Shown here one piece after another: positions 1 to 5,270 of a DNA stretch of 5,270 bases; the first letter of the stretch is position 1, and every line of letters starts with the position of its first letter. The position numbers were made by a program, and so were the translations under genes. Where the stretch lies: positions 1 through 5,270 of the forward strand of contig JAJSAA010000105.1 of NCBI GenBank assembly GCA_024274995.1, read 5' to 3'. The stretch comes from Deltaproteobacteria bacterium (GTDB taxonomy: Bacteria; Desulfobacterota; Desulfobulbia; Desulfobulbales; VMSU01). The notes beneath the pieces were generated by a model. The model was given only the letters and a program-made list of their open reading frames with translations. It was not told where the DNA came from and did not search any database.

Positions 1-441
1 ATTTTTGAAGCAGGCCGAGAAATCATCAGGCTCTGGTATTGTGGAGGCTGTCTCTGGGGGCAAGGGCCTTTGTTTAAAGGCCTGCCGCAGTTCTGACAGC
101 CGTTGGTTAAACAGCTTTTCACCAAAATCCGTCTGACTTAAATAGGGAAATAATTTCGTGATCCGTTCCAGCTCTTCGGCCACGACCTGTTCCTTGACAT
201 CCTTGTCGATAAACTGTCGTTCCCATAACTGCTCATGGCGCAGGCCATCTGTTAGTTCGTTATGGATGAATTTCTGTTCTTCCGGGCTTAATTTACGCAG
301 TACCGCTCACATTGTTTCATCCAGCGGCAGGCTGGCAACGCAGCGAATTTTAATCTGCCAGCGATCTCCGGCTATTTTTTTTGATTCGTCGATATAGGTC
401 AGGGTGAGGCCGTTAGGAAGCAGTCTTGGTTCAGGAAGCAT
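1..441 (-). pseudogene. Unrecognised protein, 3' end outside window, with in-frame TGA at codon 45 (broken gene or recoded)
   Basis: On the minus strand an ATG at 441-439 opens a frame that begins MLPEPRLLPNGLTLTYIDES. It is interrupted by TGA at 309-307 (codon 45) and then stays open for 102 codons to the window edge. Both halves look like one protein. Codons 1-44 contain an NGLTL...AGDRW segment of beta-strand character. Codons 46-147 are rich in Glu, Lys, Gln and Leu and look helical (SPEEQKF, LRHEQLWERQF, EELERITKLFPYL). There is no signal peptide or membrane segment, and I do not recognise the family. No clear ribosome binding site precedes the ATG. After the TGA there is no in-frame ATG. 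The best restart is GTG at 183-181, with AAGGA at 195-191 seven bases upstream. A nonsense mutation or sequencing error is the simplest reading. Selenocysteine is less likely, because no redox motif surrounds the codon and I see no bacterial SECIS hairpin just after it. Confidence 0.6.
65..82. repeat. Small perfect inverted repeat inside the left-edge gene
   Basis: GGCCTTT (65-71) and AAAGGCC (76-82) are perfect reverse complements around a 4-base loop, GTTT. A G-U pair (64/83) could extend the stem by one in plus-strand RNA. No U-run follows on either strand, so it is not a typical terminator. It lies in coding sequence and may be chance. Confidence 0.35.
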
Positions 442-470
442 AGTGGATGTGTTTTTATTTATTTTTTAAT

Positions 471-499
471 TTTTTAGAGGAGGTGGCGGCTCTAAACAA
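471..499 (-). promoter_or_regulatory. Weak candidate promoter for the left-edge minus-strand gene
   Basis: Read on the minus strand, TTGTTT (499-494) is followed after 17 bases by TAAAAA (476-471). This is a poor -35 and a fair -10 in a very AT-rich stretch (450-476). The predicted start would lie near 464, leaving a leader of about 23 bases. The AT bias makes chance matches likely. Confidence 0.2.
478..485 (+). promoter_or_regulatory. Orphan Shine-Dalgarno-like sequence with no start codon at proper distance
   Basis: AGGAGGTG is fully complementary to the CACCTCCT anti-Shine-Dalgarno end of 16S rRNA. No ATG, GTG or TTG lies 4-12 bases downstream on the plus strand. The nearest are TTG at 502 and ATG at 505, the latter opening only a 10-codon frame (505-537). 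Read on the minus strand the site is identical to the 16S anti-SD itself. It may be a relic or chance. Confidence 0.3.
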
Positions 500-582
500 A
501 GTTGATGAAGGAAAAAATGATTTCTGGTAAATATTGAAATTTGACGTATCTTTTACCACATTATTTCCATATCTTCAATCAC

Positions 583-587
583 AGGTG
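583..587 (+). promoter_or_regulatory. Ribosome binding site that fixes the cysS start at 595
   Basis: AGGTG ends seven bases before the ATG at 595. The frame is open further upstream to a TTG at 541, but that TTG has no Shine-Dalgarno, and it would add 18 residues ahead of the normal CysS N-terminus (MSLYIFDTK). Confidence 0.7.
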
Positions 588-594
588 TTTTTTC

Positions 595-2082
595 ATGAGT
601 TTATATATATTTGATACCAAAAGCAGGAAAAAGGTACCGTTCATTCCCCTGGACGGCAAACATGTCCGCATGTATGTCTGTGGTATTACCGCCTACGATT
701 TTTGTCATATTGGTCATGCCCGTTCGGCCCTGGTCTTTGATATGATGGTTGCCTATCTGCGTTATCGTGGCCATGATGTTACCTATGTCCGTAATTTTAC
801 TGATATTGATGACAAGATAATTAAACGGGCCCAGGAACAGGGGGTTAGCTGTGAGGAGTTGTCGCAGCGTTTTATTGCCGAATTTTATAAAGATATGGAT
901 ACCTTGGGAGTAGACAGGCCAACGGCTGAACCGCGGGCCACGGAGCATATCCCCGAAATTATTCAGCTTATCGAGGAGTTGATGAAGCGGGGTATGGCCT
1001 ATGAGATGGCGGGGGATGTCTATTTTGAAGTTGAGCGCTTTAAGAATTATGGCGCTCTTTCAGGGCGTAATCTTGATGATTTAAAGGCTGGAGCCCGTAT
1101 ATCCATCAATGAAAAGAAAAAGAATCCCATGGATTTTGCCCTCTGGAAGGCCAGCAAACCAGGTGAGCCGGTCTGGGACAGTCCCTGGGGCCCCGGTCGG
1201 CCGGGCTGGCACATTGAATGTTCGGCCATGAGCCGTAAATACCTCGGAGATAGTTTTGATATTCATGGCGGTGGTGAGGATTTGGTCTTCCCCCACCATG
1301 AAAACGAGATTGCCCAGAGTGAGGGGGCGACGGGGAAGCCCTTTGTCAAATATTGGCTTCATCACGCCTTTGTGACTATTCGGGACGAGAAGATGTCCAA
1401 GTCTCTGCATAACTTTTTGACTATCCGTGAAGTGCTGAAAAATCATCATCCAGAGGCTCTGCGGATGATGGTCTTTTCCACCCATTATCGTCATCCGCTG
1501 GATTTTTCCGGCAGTACCATTAATGAGGCCCAGAGCGCTGTTAATCGGCTTTATAATTGTATGGCGGCCTGCGCCGCCCTGCCGGATGGGGTGGAAGGGG
1601 CAAAGCCTGTTGCCGCCTGTGAAGATCAGGAGCGGCTGACTGGCCTGGAGGGGCGTTTTGTTGAGGCCATGGATAATGATTTTAATACGGCTCAGGGGCT
1701 TGGTGTCCTCTTTGAGGCCGTCAAGATGATGAACCGTCTGCGCCAGAGACTGCCTAAGGTGCCGGCGGCAGAGGACATTGAACTCCTGCGGCAGGGGGCG
1801 GCCGCTATTACCCGGTTGGCGGGGATTCTGGGGTTGCTGCGCCAGGATTCGGCCGCTTATCTGCGTGAGGGACAGAGCCGCCATCTACGTTCCTTGGGGA
1901 TGACTGAAGAGGAATTAGCCGCCCTGCTTGAGGAACGGCTTGCCGCCCGCCGGGATAAGAACTGGGCCAGGGCCGACGAAATCAGGGATCTGCTGCTGGT
2001 TAGGAATATCGAGTTGAAGGACAGTCCCCAGGGTACGGCCTGGTATGTGCTTGATAATGGGAATTCAACAACTATTGGCTGA
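595..2082 (+). CDS. cysS: Cysteinyl-tRNA synthetase
   Basis: This cytosolic class I aminoacyl-tRNA synthetase charges tRNA-Cys with cysteine using ATP and is essential for translation. Counted from the ATG at 595 the protein has 495 residues, slightly longer than the roughly 460 usual in E. coli. The HIGH signature is at 38-41 and KMSKS is at 266-270 (DEKMSKSLHNF). Zinc ligands known from the E. coli enzyme are at the same positions: Cys29, Cys209 (GWHIECSAMS), His234 and Glu238 (FPHHENE). The C-terminal tRNA-binding region ends in the usual pattern (DKNWARADEIRDLL, then DSPQGTAWYVL). The first zinc motif reads CGITAYD where CGPTVYD is usual, a mild substitution that keeps the cysteine. No rho-independent terminator is evident in the 109 bp downstream. 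A short stem near 2128-2144 lacks a T-run. I saw no convincing promoter between 442 and 594, so transcription may start anywhere in that AT-rich spacer. Confidence 0.98.
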   Translation: MSLYIFDTKSRKKVPFIPLDGKHVRMYVCGITAYDFCHIGHARSALVFDMMVAYLRYRGHDVTYVRNFTDIDDKIIKRAQEQGVSCEELSQRFIAEFYKDMDTLGVDRPTAEPRATEHIPEIIQLIEELMKRGMAYEMAGDVYFEVERFKNYGALSGRNLDDLKAGARISINEKKKNPMDFALWKASKPGEPVWDSPWGPGRPGWHIECSAMSRKYLGDSFDIHGGGEDLVFPHHENEIAQSEGATGKPFVKYWLHHAFVTIRDEKMSKSLHNFLTIREVLKNHHPEALRMMVFSTHYRHPLDFSGSTINEAQSAVNRLYNCMAACAALPDGVEGAKPVAACEDQERLTGLEGRFVEAMDNDFNTAQGLGVLFEAVKMMNRLRQRLPKVPAAEDIELLRQGAAAITRLAGILGLLRQDSAAYLREGQSRHLRSLGMTEEELAALLEERLAARRDKNWARADEIRDLLLVRNIELKDSPQGTAWYVLDNGNSTTIG

Positions 2083-2168
2083 GAGCTTTTCGTCGGGGAA
2101 CCAGTAAATTGTTACCCTTGGAATAGAGATCGGCCCTGCCGGTTGCAGGACTGAAGTTATACTGAGAC

Positions 2169-2191
2169 TATAATAACAGGGGGGGGGTAGG
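2169..2191 (+). promoter_or_regulatory. Promoter -10 box and G9 tract ahead of the MEMO-family gene
   Basis: A perfect TATAAT lies at 2169-2174. The -35 is poor: the best candidate is TTGCAG at 2143-2148 with a long 20-base spacer. The expected transcription start, about seven bases after the box, is near 2181. That is inside an uninterrupted run of nine G (2179-2187). The run also sits where the Shine-Dalgarno should be, followed by TAGG and the ATG at 2192. Promoter and ribosome binding site therefore share the homopolymer, and the leader would be only about 10 bases long. Confidence 0.5.
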
Positions 2192-3001
2192 ATGATGATA
2201 CGATTACCTGCGGTTGCCGGTCAATTTTATCCCGCTGATGGTGAGAAGTTGCGGAGTTTGATTGCCGATTTGTCTTACCAAGTGGCTGAGGTTAAAACCT
2301 GCCGGGCGCTGGCCGCTGTCGTGCCGCACGCTGGATATGTTTACTCTGGGGCCGTGGCCGCCCAGACCTTTAAACGGCTTGATATCCCGCCTGTGGTGGT
2401 GGTTATAGGCCCTAATCACCACGGAACAGGGGCGGATCTATCCTTGATGCGGGAGGGGTGTTGGCGGATGCCCATGGGGGAAGTGAATATAAATTGCGCC
2501 CTGGCCGATAATCTCCTGGCCGGGGAGATGTTCAGAGATGATTACACGGCTCATTTAAGAGAACATTCCATAGAGGTACAGATTCCTTTTCTACAATATT
2601 TTACCTCGGAGTTGGAAATAGTGCCGATCTGCGCCGCCTATATATCTTACGCGCAATGTTATCGGGCCGGTGAGGAACTGGCCCGGGCCATCAGGGCCTG
2701 GTCGCAGCCGGTTCTCATGGTGGCCAGTACGGATATGACTCATTATGAGAGCCGTAATACCGCCAGCCGTAAAGACAGTCTGGCGTTAGACTGTATTGAG
2801 AGGCTTGATCCGGAGGCCTTGTATGCCACCGTAATCAGGGAGCAGATCAGCATGTGCGGATTTATTCCGGTCACCATTGTCCTGACGGCCGCCGTTCTCC
2901 TCGGAGCCTCACAGGCTGAGCTGGTGCGTTATTCTGATTCCGGGGAAGTCAGCGGTGATATCGAGCAGGTGGTGGGTTACGCCGGGCTTGTTGTCTCCTG
3001 A
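2192..3001 (+). CDS. amrB: MEMO1-family protein (AmmeMemoRadiSam system protein B)
   Basis: The 269-residue protein spans the whole MEMO/LigB-like dioxygenase fold family (Pfam MEMO). Relatives are found in all domains of life, and human MEMO1 binds a metal. In many prokaryotes the gene sits with an AMMECR1-domain gene and a radical SAM gene, whose joint reaction is not established. Conserved motifs are visible in order: LPAVAGQFYPAD (5-16), VPHAGYVYSG with His46, GPNHHG with His76/His77, EHSIEVQIPFLQY (124-136), STDMTHY with Asp181 and His184, and MCGFIP with Cys222. These match the family's metal-site and cysteine positions. There is no signal peptide, so it is probably cytosolic. ATG at 2192 is preferred; ATG at 2195 is equally possible and differs by one residue. 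Neither partner gene is in this window. The stop lies inside the tail of the opposite SEC-C gene. The gene symbol is a family label, used with reservation. Confidence 0.9.
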   Translation: MMIRLPAVAGQFYPADGEKLRSLIADLSYQVAEVKTCRALAAVVPHAGYVYSGAVAAQTFKRLDIPPVVVVIGPNHHGTGADLSLMREGCWRMPMGEVNINCALADNLLAGEMFRDDYTAHLREHSIEVQIPFLQYFTSELEIVPICAAYISYAQCYRAGEELARAIRAWSQPVLMVASTDMTHYESRNTASRKDSLALDCIERLDPEALYATVIREQISMCGFIPVTIVLTAAVLLGASQAELVRYSDSGEVSGDIEQVVGYAGLVVS

Positions 3002-3498
3002 CCATCATCATTGACGTGAATACTTTCCAAGAGCTCGGAAGAAAAACGGCGCTGGATCTTTTTCAGGGTGGAATTAATGGTGGCCGCCGGATATTTTTCA
3101 TAGGTTTCGGAGGTCTTGTCCTGATAAGAGATGGTGATGAACCTTTTATTTTTGATCTTGAAGCGGTGTGACCAGTTAATGGAGATGGTCTCGGCCTGTT
3201 CGCTGATCTCTACATCAATGGCCTTGCCATTTTGGGCCACCATGGCGGCGTCCTGCTCGGTTAATTCCAGAATCCAGGCATCGCCGGCGGCAGTTGAGAA
3301 GAAGATAAAGACACCGATGATCTTTAAGGTCTCCTGATGATTAATGGCGGCCTGCCGGATAATTCCCGCTTCGCCGCTGACGGTAATTTTTTTATTGGGA
3401 GTGGGGATTGTCCCGGCCTCCTGTTTGCCGAGACAACATCGTTTATATTTCAGGCCGCTGCCGCAGGGGCAAGGGTCATTTCTACCTATTTTAGCCAT
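2977..3498 (-). CDS. SEC-C zinc-motif protein with uncharacterised C-terminal domain
   Basis: The 173-residue protein starts MAKIGRNDPCPCGSG. Its N-terminal SEC-C motif has the CxCx8CC zinc ligands at Cys10, Cys12, Cys21 and Cys22, as in the tail of SecA, where the motif binds zinc and contacts SecB and ribosomes. A low-complexity linker (24-50) leads to a domain of about 110 residues. That domain has a hydrophobic strand pair (IIGVFIFFSTAAGDAWILEL, 60-79), then an alternating strand-rich part (ISINWSHRFKIKNKRFITISY, 105-125) and a C-terminal helix (141-162). I recall similar SEC-C proteins in sulfate- and metal-reducing bacteria, but the function is unknown. A role in protein quality control or metal handling would be a guess from the motif alone. 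Residues 60-70 are hydrophobic, but the stretch is too short and polar-interrupted for a membrane helix. The start is supported by a good Shine-Dalgarno. The 3' end overlaps the MEMO gene by 25 bp, tail to tail. Confidence 0.9.
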   Translation of the reverse strand: MAKIGRNDPCPCGSGLKYKRCCLGKQEAGTIPTPNKKITVSGEAGIIRQAAINHQETLKIIGVFIFFSTAAGDAWILELTEQDAAMVAQNGKAIDVEISEQAETISINWSHRFKIKNKRFITISYQDKTSETYEKYPAATINSTLKKIQRRFSSELLESIHVNDDGQETTSPA

Positions 3499-3505
3499 TT
3501 TCTTG

Positions 3506-3509
3506 CTCC
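3506..3509 (-). promoter_or_regulatory. Ribosome binding site of the SEC-C gene
   Basis: On the minus strand GGAG (3509-3506) lies seven bases before the ATG at 3498. It supports that start over a nearby out-of-frame ATG at 3511-3509. Confidence 0.65.
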
Positions 3510-3536
3510 ATAAAGAGGATTGTTACGAATAATTTT

Positions 3537-3581
3537 CAGTATAATTCCACAATTTATCTTGAATGGCAATATAATGCCGCA
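3537..3581. promoter_or_regulatory. Divergent promoter region with two copies of a 15-bp TATAAT-containing element
   Basis: CAGTATAATTCCACA (3537-3551) and CAATATAATGCCGCA (3567-3581) agree at 12 of 15 positions and are offset by exactly 30 bp. Each carries a perfect plus-strand -10 box (3540-3545 and 3570-3575). The downstream box would start transcription near 3582, giving the cyclase gene a leader of about 25 bases. Its best -35, TCCACA at 3546-3551 with an 18-base spacer, lies in the upstream copy. On the minus strand the same elements contain TATACT (3543-3538) and TATATT (3573-3568). The first would serve the SEC-C gene with a leader of about 33 bases; TTGCCA lies 20 bases upstream of it. 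Promoter function is likely. A regulator binding both copies is an inference. Confidence 0.5.
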
Positions 3582-3606
3582 CCATTAAATAAGTTTTTTC
3601 ATTCCT

Positions 3607-5229
3607 ATGCCGGTAATTCGTTCATATTTGAAAAAAGTATATAGCGGTCAGCGCCGGGCGTCTGGTAAACATCGGCATCTGCCAAGCGCCTTTTCTTCCC
3701 TGTCGGGGATTGAGCCGGCGGTTCAGTCTATTTCCAGCGCTGGTGTTGAACGGGATTTTGCGGGATTTCAGCATGAGGCCCTGCAACTACAGCTTGAATT
3801 ACTGTGCCAGGCCCTGAGTCTTACAACGGCCGCCTTTTTATGGGCCAGCCCCAAGGGGCCTGTTCAGCTTCTGACTATATCTTCAGAACGTGATGATACC
3901 CTTGCCGGCCCCTTTGAACGAGGAGCCGGTCTGCTGGGCGGTCTGCTTCATGGTCGCACCGAGGTCAGCTTGACTAAAGTCAGCAAGACCTATTCCGGTT
4001 TGATATATTACCAGAATCCAGGGCAGACGGGCAGCGCTATTGCCCTGCGCTGCCCGTCTGCGGCGGGTGATAAAGACGGTAGGGGCTTTTTTATTTTGAC
4101 TGCTGATCGTCAGAAAATTGGAACCTGGCGGGACGAGGACAGGGCTCTTCTGCGTCGGTGCGCCGATAAGATGATTAAGGAACGGGAGTTTGGTGAGTTG
4201 TTAGTCGGTGTTGAGCATGAACGGAGCCTGTTGCAGAAGATATGCGGCGGTCTGCGGGAGTTGAACCGGGGCCTGGGGCTGGAATCTGTTTTCGAGGCCA
4301 CAGCCGGGGCGGTAAATAACCTGCTGGCCGTTAATTTCATCGCCATAAGTCTGCTTGACAATGATATTCACTATACCGCCTTTGTCAGCGGTGGCAGGTA
4401 TGAAGCGCTCATGGGCTTGGAATACGGTTGCGATGAAGGGCTGGTGGGGCAGGTGTTGAAACTGAATCTTCCCCTGCCTGCCAATGCCTCATATCGGGGG
4501 CCGGCGCCGATATTTTCCAATAAACATTGCCTTGATGGTTTTAAGTCGTTATTGATCGTTCCTCTCTGCCCGGAAAAGGGCTGTCCCATTGGCGCCCTGA
4601 CTGTGGCCGCATTTCATGATAATATATTCGGCCGTCAGGAACGCGATTTCCTGGGGCTTATTGCCGACCAGGCGGCTATCAAGATTGATTTGGCTCAAGC
4701 GCATGAATTAATTAGTAAAATGGCCACCACCGATGGTCTTACCTCCCTCGCTAATCACCGTAGCTTTCAGCATGGCTTTGATGTCATGCTGCACCGGGCC
4801 AAGAGACGGAAGAGCCCTCTTGCCATGATTATCTGTGATATAGATTTTTTTAAAAAATTTAATGATAATTACGGCCATCAGTTTGGCGACCAGGTTTTAA
4901 AGGCCGTGGCCGATGTCATGGCCCGGGACGTCAGGCGCGAGGATCTTGCCGCCCGTTACGGCGGTGAGGAATTCGCCTTGATTCTAGAAAATTCCGATAA
5001 ACAAGGAGCCCGTCTGATGGCGGAACGTATCAGGTGTGATATAGCGGCCCTGAAATTTAAAATTGACGGCCGGGAGGTTGGGGTGACCATTTCGGCGGGC
5101 ATTGCCGCCTATCCCGAGGATGCCGGGCTGAAGGCGGATATTATAGAATTAGCCGATCAGGCCCTTTATCGGGCCAAAGAAGGGGGCCGCAATCAGACAA
5201 TTCTGGCTGGGGGTAATACAAGAAAATGA
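3607..5229 (+). CDS. Diguanylate cyclase with two GAF-type sensor domains (GAF-GAF-GGDEF)
   Basis: This predicted cytosolic enzyme of 540 residues joins two GTP into cyclic di-GMP, the messenger that controls motility and biofilm formation. The GGDEF domain covers about 370-535. It opens with TTDGLTSLANHRSF (374-387) and has the metal- and GTP-binding stretch DIDFFKKFNDNYGHQFGD from Asp411. The catalytic GGEEF is at 452-456, and ISAGIAAYPED and ADQALYRAKEGGRN follow. An intact RxxD inhibitory site (Arg443-Asp446) lies five residues before GGEEF, so feedback inhibition by c-di-GMP is expected. A clear GAF domain occupies about 206-365. A weaker GAF-like domain covers about 55-190, joined by a charged helix (185-210) that may be a signalling coiled coil. 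Residues 1-50 are basic and probably disordered. No membrane segment or phosphodiesterase (EAL) domain is present. The sensed ligand is unknown. ATG at 3607 has no Shine-Dalgarno, but an upstream in-frame stop (3586-3588) and the lack of an early alternative ATG favour it. It is transcribed divergently from the SEC-C gene. Confidence 0.95.
   Translation: MPVIRSYLKKVYSGQRRASGKHRHLPSAFSSLSGIEPAVQSISSAGVERDFAGFQHEALQLQLELLCQALSLTTAAFLWASPKGPVQLLTISSERDDTLAGPFERGAGLLGGLLHGRTEVSLTKVSKTYSGLIYYQNPGQTGSAIALRCPSAAGDKDGRGFFILTADRQKIGTWRDEDRALLRRCADKMIKEREFGELLVGVEHERSLLQKICGGLRELNRGLGLESVFEATAGAVNNLLAVNFIAISLLDNDIHYTAFVSGGRYEALMGLEYGCDEGLVGQVLKLNLPLPANASYRGPAPIFSNKHCLDGFKSLLIVPLCPEKGCPIGALTVAAFHDNIFGRQERDFLGLIADQAAIKIDLAQAHELISKMATTDGLTSLANHRSFQHGFDVMLHRAKRRKSPLAMIICDIDFFKKFNDNYGHQFGDQVLKAVADVMARDVRREDLAARYGGEEFALILENSDKQGARLMAERIRCDIAALKFKIDGREVGVTISAGIAAYPEDAGLKADIIELADQALYRAKEGGRNQTILAGGNTRK
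4023..4061. repeat. Perfect 15-bp inverted repeat inside the cyclase gene
   Basis: GCAGACGGGCAGCGC (4023-4037) and GCGCTGCCCGTCTGC (4047-4061) are exact reverse complements around a 9-base loop (4038-4046). The GC-rich stem would form a very stable hairpin in mRNA. It encodes residues of the first GAF-like domain (about 139-152, QTGSAIALRCPSA) without breaking the frame. No T-run follows, so it is not a standard terminator. Confidence 0.85.
4491..4513. repeat. Second, shorter inverted repeat in the cyclase gene
   Basis: ATATCGG (4491-4497) and CCGATAT (4507-4513) are perfect reverse complements around a 9-base GC-only loop (gggccggcg). It lies in the second GAF domain coding region. At seven pairs it may be chance. 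Confidence 0.45.
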
Positions 5230-5270
5230 TACGTTCATCAGGTTTATATTGTGTTGAATTGACGAATTAA

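Noticed and set aside
158..397. Plus-strand open frame of 79 codons at the left edge
   Set aside because: It is serine- and cysteine-rich, has no Shine-Dalgarno, and lies antisense to the more protein-like minus-strand frame.
505..537. Ten-codon frame after the orphan Shine-Dalgarno
   Set aside because: The spacing of about 19 bases from AGGAGGTG to the ATG is too long, and the peptide has no features.
541..569. TTGACG as a -35 element for cysS
   Set aside because: No acceptable -10 lies 15-19 bases downstream (the hexamers are TTTCCA or similar).
541..594. Upstream TTG start for cysS adding 18 residues
   Set aside because: There is no Shine-Dalgarno before 541, whereas 595 has AGGTG at good spacing and yields the normal CysS N-terminus.
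1563..1578. GGCGGC/GCCGCC hairpin in cysS
   Set aside because: Six GC pairs from an alanine-rich codon stretch are expected by chance in such sequence.
1081..1884. Long minus-strand open frame (267 codons) inside cysS
   Set aside because: It is antisense to a fully conserved synthetase, and its protein shows no recognisable motif, as expected for a shadow frame.
2128..2144. Possible terminator hairpin after cysS
   Set aside because: CGGC/GCCG forms a short stem extended only by wobble pairs, and no T-run follows.
3131..3532. Two plus-strand open frames opposite the SEC-C gene
   Set aside because: The minus-strand frame has a clear zinc motif and ribosome binding site; the plus frames are shadows.

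Overview
This window is an ordinary bacterial chromosomal segment of moderate GC content. It holds four intact protein genes and, at the left edge, one broken gene that is cut by the window boundary. A Desulfobacterota-like (old Deltaproteobacteria) host is my best guess. It rests on remembered resemblance of the SEC-C protein and the left-edge protein to proteins of that group, not on a search. No phage, insertion sequence, CRISPR array, tRNA or rRNA was seen.

Layout. Positions 1-441 (minus strand) hold an unrecognised reading frame that runs off the left edge and is interrupted by an in-frame TGA at codon 45. An AT-rich 153-bp spacer separates it from cysS (595-2082, plus), an essential cysteinyl-tRNA synthetase with all catalytic and zinc residues. 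After 109 bp comes a MEMO1-family gene (2192-3001, plus; AmmeMemoRadiSam system protein B). It has its own perfect TATAAT box and a run of nine G just before the start codon. The gene's tail overlaps by 25 bp the tail of a convergent SEC-C zinc-motif gene (2977-3498, minus). A 108-bp divergent promoter region (3499-3606) separates the SEC-C gene from a 540-aa GAF-GAF-GGDEF diguanylate cyclase (3607-5229, plus), which makes the second messenger c-di-GMP and keeps the RxxD product-inhibition site. The last 41 bases hold no recognisable gene.

How the genes relate. The strand switches and separate promoters suggest independent transcription units, not one pathway. I see no convincing new multi-gene system. 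The most interesting signals are at the DNA level: a perfect 15-bp inverted repeat inside the cyclase gene; a duplicated 15-bp promoter-like element (12 of 15 identical, 30 bp apart) between the SEC-C and cyclase genes; a G9 tract at the predicted transcription start of the MEMO gene; and the in-frame TGA in the left-edge gene.
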